Below are positions 8,247-15,670 of a stretch of DNA of 46,878 nt, one piece after another. Source of the stretch: Bacteroidales bacterium (GTDB taxonomy: Bacteria; Bacteroidota; Bacteroidia; Bacteroidales; JAIOZK01). Every line of letters begins with the position of its first letter. The stretch's first letter is position 1. The stretch spans positions 1 to 46,878 of the forward strand of contig JAIPBS010000030.1 of the NCBI GenBank assembly GCA_021738625.1, given 5' to 3'. Made by a program: the position numbers and the translations under genes. The notes below the pieces were generated by a model. The model had not been told where the DNA came from, searched no databases, and was given only the letters and a program-made list of their open reading frames with translations.

Positions 8247-8412
8247 CAGAAAAATATTTTGCATTTTTAATAAGATTCAGTATAAAAAGACCAACTATGC
8301 CGGGAATATTTGTTTTTCGAAGGAAAAATGGGATGTACAGAACAACCAACATCACAATGGCAAATTCCAACATGGGGTCCTTAACCGGAAAACTCAGATG
8401 AGGTTCCGTCAT
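8218..8412 (-). pseudogene. 5' remnant of a CPA2-type cation/proton antiporter gene
   Basis: The 64-codon frame starts at an ATG that overlaps the trkA stop (ATGA), the usual layout for translational coupling. Its first ~45 residues (SFPVKDPMLEFAIVMLVVLY then FFLRKTNIPGIVGL) match the N-terminal helix and following loop of Kef/CPA2 antiporters, which in Bacteroidota commonly begin LPxxDPVLIFxLVL and continue LRKxxIPGIVGLILAG. After IPGIVGL the similarity ends abruptly and the frame closes, so more than 80 percent of the gene is missing. The coupled start suggests that an intact antiporter was once the last gene of the potassium-uptake operon. An intact antiporter of the same superfamily lies at 21164. 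Confidence 0.72.
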
Positions 8413-9101
8413 GATTGATTTTCTTTAATCATTCTTTTTACATCCTTGATATGACCATAAAGTACCATAATATCTTCTTCTTCAAGTAAAGTATTTGCGG
8501 ATGCAACTTTTTGAATGCTTCCTGATTTTTTGGTAATTCCTATAGCGCTTTTCTCTTTCACAGGCTTGATTGTTGTTAAAACGGTAAGGTCGTAATTTTT
8601 CCTGATTGCGATATCCTGTAGTGTTTTGCCAACAAATCGCGATGGAGTATTAACTTCAACAATACCGTATCCCTGTGACAAATCAAACGAATCAATTATA
8701 CCTTTAATACTAAGTTTTTTGGCCCATCTTGCTGCGGTTTCCTGCTCCGGATGGATGAGTTCATTTACCTGCATGGCTTCGAGAATTGTTTTGTGGAGGG
8801 GTGATAAAACGCGGCTGATCAGTCTTTTTACATTGTTTTGCTTCATCAGTGCAGTTGTCAGGATATTGGCACCCTCATCTTCACCGATGCAAACCATAAC
8901 AATGTCCGTATCTTTAAGGGGAAGGTTGTCAACAGCACTTTGTTCAGTTGCATCAAGGCAAATGGTATGACTTATTTTTTCTTTCATTGCCTCTACCAAA
9001 CTCATTTTATTATCAACCCCAATAACCTCATGTCCCATGCTGGTTAATTTTTCTGCAATTGTTGATCCGAAATTACCCAAACCGATTATTATAAACTTCA
9101 T
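8409..9101 (-). CDS. trkA: TrkA/KtrA-type potassium uptake regulatory subunit
   Basis: 230 residues, cytoplasmic. N-terminal RCK domain with a Rossmann motif (IIIGLGNFGSTIAEKL) and the acidic residue ending the second strand (GVDNK), as in NAD(H)/ATP-binding RCK_N domains; then an RCK_C domain (about 140-225, ending EEEDIMVLYGHIKDVKRM). Family proteins form rings on the cytoplasmic face of TrkH/KtrB and gate K+ uptake according to bound nucleotide. It starts 11 nt after the KtrB-like gene, so the two form an operon. At about 230 residues it is KtrA-sized rather than the double-length E. coli TrkA. Its stop overlaps the start of the antiporter remnant. Confidence 0.9.
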   Translation of the reverse strand: MKFIIIGLGNFGSTIAEKLTSMGHEVIGVDNKMSLVEAMKEKISHTICLDATEQSAVDNLPLKDTDIVMVCIGEDEGANILTTALMKQNNVKRLISRVLSPLHKTILEAMQVNELIHPEQETAARWAKKLSIKGIIDSFDLSQGYGIVEVNTPSRFVGKTLQDIAIRKNYDLTVLTTIKPVKEKSAIGITKKSGSIQKVASANTLLEEEDIMVLYGHIKDVKRMIKENQS

Positions 9102-9112
9102 TCTTTTTTATT

Positions 9113-10849
9113 TTAGTTAATTAAGATATCCTCTGTCGGATATCTGTATTTCATTGGTTTTATTTTCCGCATCAAAGCAGCAAGAACTGTAATGGTTCCA
9201 ACTCGTCCAACAAACATCGTAACAATTATTACCCATTTACTCTCTTCGCTTAACTGACTTGTGATGCCAAGGCTCAAGCCAACTGTACTGAAGGCAGAAA
9301 ATGTTTCAAAAATGATCGCCTTCAAAGCAATATCTTTTTCCAATGAAGATATTAAAAATACTGCAAACCCAATAACCAAAAATGATAATAAAATTACGGA
9401 GGAAGAGCGGTTAATCGAAACTTGTGAGATTTCCCTGCGAAATATCTCGACTCTGTTTTTCCCCCTGGCTGTGCTAAAAACATTCATAAGAGCGATAGCC
9501 AATGAACTTGTTTTGATTCCTCCACCTGTTGAGGCTGGCGATGCTCCAACCCACATTAAGAAAATAATTATAAAAACAGTTGAGGTGTGAAGGGCCACGG
9601 TGTTAACCGTATTAAAGCCTGCAGTTCTGGGTGTGGCAGCCCCAAAGAATGCTGTAATTATTTTTCCGGCTCCGTTATGCTCTGCCAATGTATTGTTATA
9701 TTCAAAAAAATAAAACATAATAGTACCAATAATCAACAGAACCATTGTGGTGATCATTACTATCCTTGTGTTAATATTGATGATCCAGGGAACAAAAAAC
9801 TTTTCTCGTCTAAACAAGCGATTACTAACTAAATGTTTTAAATATCTGATAAAATTAAATGTGATCGGAAATCCCAATCCGCCGATGATAAAAAGAAAGG
9901 CAATACAAAGATGCAAGGGATAATTGAATCGAAAGGCTTCCTCATACAGACTGTTTTGCAAGGTTGAGAATCCTGCATTACAAAATCCCGAAATGGAATG
10001 AAACATTGAAAAAAAGGCCTTATCACCAAAGTTGTTGAAAATATTTTCATCCAGATTAAAATAAATAAAAGCAGCACCAACTATTTCTATGAAAAATGTG
10101 AGCATAATAACTTTACCCAATGTGCCAAACACCTCTGCAATCTTTTTGCTATTGGTTATATCCTTTAAAATGAGTTGGTTTTCAAATGAAGTATTTCCCC
10201 TGAAAAAATAACCAAAATAGCTTGTAAATGTCATGATACCAATCCCTCCTGCCTGAATGAGGAGCAGTATAATGCTTTGACCGAAAAGTGTAAAATAACT
10301 TCCCGTATCAACAACAATTAAACCTGTGACACAAACAGCGCTTGTAGAGGTAAAAAAGGCATTGGTGAGTGTAATGCCTTGTTTGGTTGCGTTTGGCAAC
10401 AATAGGATTAAACCTCCTGCGAAAATCATGATTAAAAAACTGCTTATGAAAAGCTGTGCCGGATTGAGTAAACTTCTTGTGACTCTGAAACTAAAAGCCA
10501 CAAGCTCACGAAAAAAGACGAGAGTCAATCCCATGACCCAAAAAAATTTGTGGTTTAAGGCACTAACCGCCAAAATTTCAAATTGGGTGAGTATCATTGC
10601 CGCAAGGAATACAAGTAAAAAGAAATCTATTGCGAGTGTAAATCTTTTAATTTTATCCCATCTCAGCATTAAGCGAGTCAGGGTGTTCGCTATTTCCAGG
10701 CAAAAGACAACAATATAAGCTTTAAATACCAGGTTTTCAAGGTGATCGTTTTGATCAAATCCTAAATCAAAAAGAAGTATTGCGATCGAAAAAACAAACA
10801 GTAATATGGCAAATAGATTGTTTAACGACTGTATATGTTTTTTTATCAT
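9113..10849 (-). CDS. KtrB/TrkH-family potassium transporter with N-terminal helical extension
   Basis: 578 residues, about 130 longer than a normal KtrB. The core (about 130-578) has four M1-P-M2 repeats, each with its selectivity-filter segment: SAVCVTGLIV, FCNAGFST, PRTAGFNTV and FSTVGLSLGI, with the conserved Gly in each. It should conduct K+ (often with Na+) across the inner membrane under control of TrkA. The extra N-terminus holds about four hydrophobic segments, the last with spaced Arg residues (FRELVAFSFRVTRSLL). That looks like an added membrane domain, possibly voltage-sensor-like, though this is only an inference. It is second of two transporter subunits in the operon; 60 nt separate it from trkH upstream. 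Confidence 0.88.
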   Translation of the reverse strand: MIKKHIQSLNNLFAILLFVFSIAILLFDLGFDQNDHLENLVFKAYIVVFCLEIANTLTRLMLRWDKIKRFTLAIDFFLLVFLAAMILTQFEILAVSALNHKFFWVMGLTLVFFRELVAFSFRVTRSLLNPAQLFISSFLIMIFAGGLILLLPNATKQGITLTNAFFTSTSAVCVTGLIVVDTGSYFTLFGQSIILLLIQAGGIGIMTFTSYFGYFFRGNTSFENQLILKDITNSKKIAEVFGTLGKVIMLTFFIEIVGAAFIYFNLDENIFNNFGDKAFFSMFHSISGFCNAGFSTLQNSLYEEAFRFNYPLHLCIAFLFIIGGLGFPITFNFIRYLKHLVSNRLFRREKFFVPWIININTRIVMITTMVLLIIGTIMFYFFEYNNTLAEHNGAGKIITAFFGAATPRTAGFNTVNTVALHTSTVFIIIFLMWVGASPASTGGGIKTSSLAIALMNVFSTARGKNRVEIFRREISQVSINRSSSVILLSFLVIGFAVFLISSLEKDIALKAIIFETFSAFSTVGLSLGITSQLSEESKWVIIVTMFVGRVGTITVLAALMRKIKPMKYRYPTEDILIN

Positions 10850-10909
10850 ATGTTTGCCAAATAACCTTGTTAATAACTAATGCAATTCACATAATGGAGA
10901 ATAACTTTT

Positions 10910-12355
10910 TTATTTTTTCCAAAAACCAGGTGAAAACAATATTAAAAACGTTAAAATTTCAAGTCTGCCCACAATCATAAGCATGGAGAGAAAAATTTTA
11001 CCAATATCTGGTATATGGGCAAAATTGCCAGTAGGACCTACCTTGCCAATACCAGGCCCGATACCTCCCAGTGTGGCAAGTACTGATCCGATAGCTGTTT
11101 GTCCATCCAAACCGATCAATGCCATAAATATTGTACCAACGCTTACAATAATCAGGTAAATTACTATAAATGTAATAATAGAGGCAGCTTTTTCATCAGA
11201 AATACTTTGATTATTGATACGAATGGTTTTCACCCCTCTTGGATGCAGCAGCATAAAGATGGATTTCTTAATACTTTTAATGGCAACAACATGCCGCATT
11301 ACTTTTATTCCACCCCCGGTTGAACCAACACATGCTCCTATAAACATTAGCAAAAAGATCAGCATCCAGGCATTATCCTGCCATTTCAGATAATCAGCCG
11401 TAGCGTATCCGGTAGCAGTTAGTATGGATATCACCTGAAAGAACGAATCTCTAAATGCTTTTTCGATGTCATGATTTTGTCTGATATATAGTATGAATGT
11501 GATGATAAGGCCGGTAAAAATAATGATCTTAAAAAATGCCTTTAATTCTGTGTCGGTTAAAACCTTTTTAAAATTCCCTTTTAAGAGGAAATAATGAAGG
11601 GTGAAATTTATTCCTGAGAGCATCATAAAGATCATGATCATATACTGTACGTAATTAGAGAAATATGCAATGCTTGCATTCTTTGTGCTGAAGCCTCCGG
11701 TTGCAATTGTACCAAATGCATGGCACAAACTTTCATAAAAGGTCAAATCACCGAGCATCAGCAGGATTACCAAAATAAGTGTTAACAGAAAGTAAATACC
11801 CCACAATCTTTTGGCAACGTCTGTTGATCTGGGTTTGATTTTTTCTGAAAAATCACCGGAGGTTTCTTTTGATAGCAATTGATAGCCTGCAATTTTTAAA
11901 GCAGGTAAGATGGCTACAACAAGTACAATAATCCCCATACCTCCAATCCAGTGGGTCAGGCTTCTCCAGAAAAGTACGGTTTTTGGCAGCGATTCGATAT
12001 CTGTTAGAATAGAGGAACCTGTTGTGGTGAATCCGGAAACAGATTCGAAAATTGCATTTACAACCGATGGAATTGATCCGGAAAAAATAAAGAACAGTGA
12101 ACCGACAAGTCCCATATTTGCCCATACCAATGAAACCAGAAAATACCCATCTCTTATCCGTAATTCTTTCGTATGGTTCCTTGTAAAATAAAGGATTAAT
12201 AACCCAAGCAGCAGGGGGATAGCAATGGAATAAATCAGGGGTTCAAGTAAATAATTTTCCTTAAAATAAAATAGCCAGGGAAAAGATGTACTTAAAAATA
12301 GAGCAAGTACGATTAATATACTTCCTTGAATATTCAATATGTACTTGGTGTTCAT
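10910..12355 (-). CDS. trkH: TrkH potassium uptake membrane subunit
   Basis: 481 residues, the normal TrkH length. All four filter segments are present: FTTTGSSILTDI, IATGGFSTKN, TATGYATAD and LATLGGIGPGIG. The SLTHWIGGMGIIVLVVAILP signature after the first filter and FIGACVGSTGGGIKVMRH are typical of TrkH. It imports K+ at the inner membrane with a TrkA-type regulator; the only one in this operon is the trkA two genes downstream. The ATG shares one base with the stop of a 32-residue membrane miniprotein (TAATG), so translation is probably coupled. The promoter is placed at 12492-12522. Confidence 0.93.
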   Translation of the reverse strand: MNTKYILNIQGSILIVLALFLSTSFPWLFYFKENYLLEPLIYSIAIPLLLGLLILYFTRNHTKELRIRDGYFLVSLVWANMGLVGSLFFIFSGSIPSVVNAIFESVSGFTTTGSSILTDIESLPKTVLFWRSLTHWIGGMGIIVLVVAILPALKIAGYQLLSKETSGDFSEKIKPRSTDVAKRLWGIYFLLTLILVILLMLGDLTFYESLCHAFGTIATGGFSTKNASIAYFSNYVQYMIMIFMMLSGINFTLHYFLLKGNFKKVLTDTELKAFFKIIIFTGLIITFILYIRQNHDIEKAFRDSFFQVISILTATGYATADYLKWQDNAWMLIFLLMFIGACVGSTGGGIKVMRHVVAIKSIKKSIFMLLHPRGVKTIRINNQSISDEKAASIITFIVIYLIIVSVGTIFMALIGLDGQTAIGSVLATLGGIGPGIGKVGPTGNFAHIPDIGKIFLSMLMIVGRLEILTFLILFSPGFWKK

Positions 12356-12453
12356 TAATTGTTGTTTTTCTTATTTTTAAAGGCTTCTTTCGAGCCGATG
12401 TAAAAAACATAGAACAACGCAATTGACAGAACAATGATTGTAGCTACTTTCAT
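12355..12453 (-). CDS. 32-residue single-helix membrane miniprotein coupled to TrkH
   Basis: Small minus-strand frame, ATG at 12453-12451, TAA sharing one base with the trkH ATG. It encodes MKVATIIVLSIALFYVFY, then IGSKEAF, then a Lys/Asn-rich tail: one membrane helix and a positive, presumably cytoplasmic, end. Size, single helix and the aromatic-then-EAF end recall KdpF, the small subunit of the Kdp K+ pump, whose KdpA is in the same superfamily as TrkH; this comparison is from memory and short enough to be chance. The overlap with trkH and the promoter ending about 32 nt upstream of its start (after the expected transcription start) both support a real first gene. Proposed role: stabilising or regulating TrkH. 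I know of no described TrkH accessory miniprotein of this kind. Confidence 0.65.
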   Translation of the reverse strand: MKVATIIVLSIALFYVFYIGSKEAFKNKKNNN

Positions 12454-12491
12454 AATGGCTTACTACTTCATAAGAATAATAATTACAACGA

Positions 12492-12522
12492 CAAATATAA
12501 TGGAACTTTCGGGGAAACGCAA
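12492..12522 (-). promoter_or_regulatory. promoter of the potassium-uptake operon (-33 TTG, -7 TATATTTG)
   Basis: On the minus strand TTG (12522-12520), 20 nt, then TATATTTG (12499-12492): an exact fit to the Bacteroidota form TTG-N20-TAnnTTTG. Transcription would start near 12485 and give a short leader of about 30 nt before the miniprotein. The rest of 12454-12701 shows no gene. Confidence 0.65.
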
Positions 12523-12701
12523 CACGGTAAAGTGTTTAAAAATCAGGCTTTTTAGACTGCTGTCAAAATGCTGAGGGACAATGATGTTGTATTGCTGTGC
12601 GCTTTGAAAGAGATGAAGAAAAGTTTTACAGGCAGACGGCAAAAATTACATCGCTTAATCCATTAACAAAAGTGAATTTGCTGGAAGTGGTATATGATAA
12701 C

Positions 12702-14147
12702 TTATCCTTTTTTCGACCGCAGGATGCGGTCGTAAGCAAATAACGAAAGGGTGGTGAGCATGCCGATACCGGTTACGACAATCCAGAAATTATAAGGATG
12801 ATAATTGGTCCAGAGGTAGTTGGTGAGTTCGGCCTGGTTCATGTCCAGCATCTGGGAGGCCTTCTCGAGGAAGTCATTCTTAGTGAAGGTTTTCGATATT
12901 TCGGGGATCTGCATGCCGCGATCGGCTACCTCAAGTTTTATCAGTTCGATCTTATCGGAAATCTTTTCATAAACAGGGCCGGAGATAATACCGGCCAGAA
13001 TGTTTCCTATCGAGAAGGGTAAGTAATACGCCCCCATGTATAAGGCTACTTTGTCCTTCGGTGCAATTTTCCCGATGTACTCTATAACGCGAGGTGAGCT
13101 CGACATCTCTCCAATGGCAAAAATGAAAATGGTCATGAAAAGATAGAAACCGTTCTGGGTTATGAACCACAGTCCGATCCCTATGGAGCTGATCAAAAAA
13201 CCGGCGATGATGGTGTTGATGGGCTTGTATTTCATGATGAGCGAGGAGATCAAAACCTGGAACAGCACAATGTACAATGCATCGATGTTGACGATCATTT
13301 CAGGGTTGATGGTTTGCTGTGGCGTTCCTGCCTTTTCAGCCAGCCAGGGCCAGAACGAATGGATGGCTTCGTACATGGCGGAGGTGTTCACCCATTGTTC
13401 GATAAATACAGGAAGGGAAAAGAACAACTGGTTGTACATCGTCCAGAAGCCGACAATGATGATCAAAAAGACCAGGAACTTCAAATCGCTTATCGCTACC
13501 CAGATGTTTTTCAGGATTTTGATCATGGAGGCACCGAGAGGAGTGTCGTCTTTTTCCCTTGGCGGCTCCTTATAAAATACAAGGACTAAAATAAGGTTTA
13601 TCAGAATTGCGACAGCGGAGATCATGAACGGGTATTTCCAGGAAATCTCACGCGACTGGGAGGCCACAATCGGCCCTACAAAGGCCCCGATGTTTACGAT
13701 CATATAAAAAATACCGAATCCGAGCGAGCTGTTTTTTCCTTCCGATGTTTTGGCAACGGTGGCCGAGATCACAGGCTTGAACAGTCCCGCGCCCAGGGCA
13801 ACAAAAAGAAAAACCAGATATACCGATGTATAGCTGCTAACATAACCCAGGCTCAGGTACCCGATCGACAGAATAATGTAACTGATCACCAGCACTTTTT
13901 TGTATCCGTAGCGGTCGGCAATGGCTCCCGTGAAAAGCGGCAAAAAATACAGGATGCCCGTAACCGTTCCCATGAGGATGCCTTTTTGGTTTTGAGAGAA
14001 TCCAAGTGCGCCATCGTCTATAGAACCGGTTAAATAAAGAGGCAGAATGATAAAGATGCCGTACCATGCCCATCTTTCAAACAATTCCATGGTATTGGCA
14101 GTCCAGAATGTACGCGGGAACTCCCTGATCGTTTTTGCAAAGCCCAT
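12702..14147 (-). CDS. POT/PTR2-family proton-coupled peptide transporter
   Basis: 481 residues, an MFS-fold inner-membrane transporter with many hydrophobic segments. The N-terminal MELFERWAWYGIFIILPLYL corresponds to the family ExxERFxYY motif in altered form, and GAIADRYGYKKVLVISYI is the loop 2-3 motif. FGIFYMIVNIGAFVGPIVA matches the POT FYxxINxG signature. It probably imports di- or tripeptides with protons; the altered ExxERFxYY motif makes the exact substrate uncertain. It ends 11 nt upstream... on the minus strand it follows the helix-hairpin-helix gene by 11 nt, so the two may be cotranscribed. A fragment of a paralogue lies at 8011-8058. Confidence 0.85.
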   Translation of the reverse strand: MGFAKTIREFPRTFWTANTMELFERWAWYGIFIILPLYLTGSIDDGALGFSQNQKGILMGTVTGILYFLPLFTGAIADRYGYKKVLVISYIILSIGYLSLGYVSSYTSVYLVFLFVALGAGLFKPVISATVAKTSEGKNSSLGFGIFYMIVNIGAFVGPIVASQSREISWKYPFMISAVAILINLILVLVFYKEPPREKDDTPLGASMIKILKNIWVAISDLKFLVFLIIIVGFWTMYNQLFFSLPVFIEQWVNTSAMYEAIHSFWPWLAEKAGTPQQTINPEMIVNIDALYIVLFQVLISSLIMKYKPINTIIAGFLISSIGIGLWFITQNGFYLFMTIFIFAIGEMSSSPRVIEYIGKIAPKDKVALYMGAYYLPFSIGNILAGIISGPVYEKISDKIELIKLEVADRGMQIPEISKTFTKNDFLEKASQMLDMNQAELTNYLWTNYHPYNFWIVVTGIGMLTTLSLFAYDRILRSKKG

Positions 14148-14158
14148 ATCGCTACCTT

Positions 14159-15034
14159 TTATTCAAGCGACAAATATGGGGTAATTTTTTGAAACAAGGA
14201 GTCGCTCATACCCTTAAATTGCATGAGATGCCGGAGGCCGTTGCTTTTTAAGGAATCTCTTTCGTTGCAGATGAACTTGGTGAGGGAATATGGGATGTAG
14301 GGATGACGCAGGATTTCTTTGAAATCCGCATCCAGGATAGTGATTTTAACGATTTTCTTTGGATCGACCTTGATGTTTTCCTGAAATCCCTGGTATCTTT
14401 CCTCATCCATTCCGTAAACTTCAAGCAGCTGGGTTTTGGTGTGATATCCGCCGAGCAGATCGCGGTAGCTGATGATGCGGGAGGCGAAAGCCGGCCCGAT
14501 GCCATAAAGCATGGTTAGATCGGATGAGTCGGCAGAGTTGATTTCAATTAATAATGGTTTTTGTTTTTTATCCTGAGAAGATGTTTTTTGTTGATATGAT
14601 TTTTCAGGAAGATCGATCCAGGGTTCAAGACGGTCATATATATCCTCGGAAATGCTATAGATCTTTTTTACATCTTGCTTGGTATAGAATTTTCCACCGG
14701 CCTTTTCGTAGTTTTTGATAACCCGAACCTGATCCTCAGTTAGTCCAAGTTGCAGCCATTTTTCTTCGGGTAAATTGTTGGGGTCGAATTTAAAGTGTTT
14801 GATGCTGTCGGGGTGGATGCCGTTTTGTTGGGTGGAACTGCTGTCGTATGCTGCGATCAGGGCGTTCATCTTTTGATGCATTAGTTTGGGGTCTATGCTC
14901 TCGGGTTTGATCAGCAGGGGGCTGAGGAAATAGTAAAACAATACCAGGAAAAGTATCGCGCTCAACAGCAGGATGCCGTTCCGCTCATAAGTTGAAAAAG
15001 TGAGGTAGTCTTTTATTTCGCGGGTCAGGCTCAT
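14159..15034 (-). CDS. membrane-anchored helix-hairpin-helix (ComEA-like) protein
   Basis: 291 residues from ATG 15034 (MSLTREIKDYL). A start 30 nt earlier would lie partly in a 42-bp repeat, so I reject it. There is one N-terminal membrane helix (about 18-40, GILLLSAILFLVLFYYFLSP), then a low-complexity linker and three helix-hairpin-helix regions. The central one is clearest (INSADSSDLTMLYGIGPAFA, then SRIISYRDLLGGY). These domains usually bind DNA without sequence specificity; ComEA uses one in DNA uptake, but this longer, three-repeat form is a common Bacteroidota protein of unproven role. It precedes the peptide transporter gene. Confidence 0.8.
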   Translation of the reverse strand: MSLTREIKDYLTFSTYERNGILLLSAILFLVLFYYFLSPLLIKPESIDPKLMHQKMNALIAAYDSSSTQQNGIHPDSIKHFKFDPNNLPEEKWLQLGLTEDQVRVIKNYEKAGGKFYTKQDVKKIYSISEDIYDRLEPWIDLPEKSYQQKTSSQDKKQKPLLIEINSADSSDLTMLYGIGPAFASRIISYRDLLGGYHTKTQLLEVYGMDEERYQGFQENIKVDPKKIVKITILDADFKEILRHPYIPYSLTKFICNERDSLKSNGLRHLMQFKGMSDSLFQKITPYLSLE

Positions 15035-15049
15035 GTTTGTTTGCTTTTT

Positions 15050-15091
15050 ACCACAAAGGCGCACGAAGGATTTTCACAAAGGCGCACAAAG
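15050..15091 (+). repeat. 42-bp inverted repeat, left arm
   Basis: Begins ACCACAAAGGCGCACGAAGG and ends CACAAAGGCGCACAAAG; it is itself made of two related half-units. It pairs with 15406-15447 as an inverted repeat at 37 of 42 positions; the changes are mainly CG to AA. It lies just upstream of the helix-hairpin-helix gene start and flanks the broken GxxExxY gene. Confidence 0.88.
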
Positions 15092-15128
15092 TTTGATTTG
15101 TGGGTGCCACTTCCATAGTAAAGATGAA

Positions 15129-15349
15129 TTACAAAATAACGCGTTTAATGCCATCTTTTAGATGTTTTACAATCTGATTTCTTTGTAAATTAATGGTAAA
15201 GGTTTTTGCTTGCTGACAATTAAACCGGATTTTTTGATTTCATAAAACAGACATTCTTCATACGAACTTTCCAATAAACCAGGCCCAAGTTCTGAATGTA
15301 CTACAAAACAACAATCCAGAACGGTTTTAAAAATCTCTTCTCTATACAT
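15129..15349 (-). pseudogene. GxxExxY-family gene with internal deletion
   Basis: From ATG 15349 the minus strand encodes 60 residues (YREEIFKTVLDCCFVVHSEL, GPGLLESSYEECLFYEI, ending YKEIRL) containing the GxxExxY signature (GPGLLESSYEE) of a PD-(D/E)XK-like family normally about 125 residues long. It then meets TAA. Reading on with a frame change gives VKHLKDGIKRVIL and a stop at 15131-15129, which is the usual C-terminus of this family. So about 50 central codons, including the expected nuclease-like core, have been deleted. The gene sits between 42-bp inverted repeats. Members often occur in many copies per genome, so this may be a dead copy of a dispersed unit. Confidence 0.82.
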
Positions 15350-15670
15350 TGTGTTTTATTTAAAAATTACTCACATAAGTCGTACAAAGGTTATCAAAGA
15401 ATCTTCTTTGTGTTCCTTCGTGAAAATCCTTCGTGTTCCTTTGTGGTTATATTTATTTAGAGTCTTTGTGGCATTATGAGTTCATTATTTATTAATACAT
15501 AGTAATATATACCCACTCATCCAAAAAAGTTCCTTTGCAAGGAAAGTATTTCAGAAGCTGAACTGAACTCTGAGCTTTGAACACAGAACACCAAACAACT
15601 CGCCCATCAGCAACAGCCAATAGAAGGATTTCATAAAATTTAATGAAAGAATAGATTAGACGGTTGTTTT
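15350..15670. other. gene-free stretch with inverted-repeat arm
   Basis: Apart from the repeat arm at 15406-15447, I see no gene. A small palindrome (CCTTTGCAAGG, 15532-15542) and an AC-rich stretch near 15580-15620 have no clear role. The SNF transporter gene ends at 15671 on the minus strand, and no strong terminator was recognised. Confidence 0.5.
15406..15447 (-). repeat. 42-bp inverted repeat, right arm
   Basis: Begins CTTTGTGTTCCTTCGTGAAA and ends CCTTTGTGGT; reverse complement of the arm at 15050-15091 with five differences. Fragments of the same motif continue to about 15470 (GTCTTTGTGG). Confidence 0.88.

Noticed and set aside
8067..8264. 65-codon minus-strand frame as a gene
   Set aside because: No recognised family, no start context, overlaps the antiporter remnant and the inverted-repeat arm; probably debris.
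8268..8284. TAAGATTCAGTATAAA also found near 28113-28130 in reverse
   Set aside because: A 15-16 nt AT-rich match is expected by chance in a window of this size.
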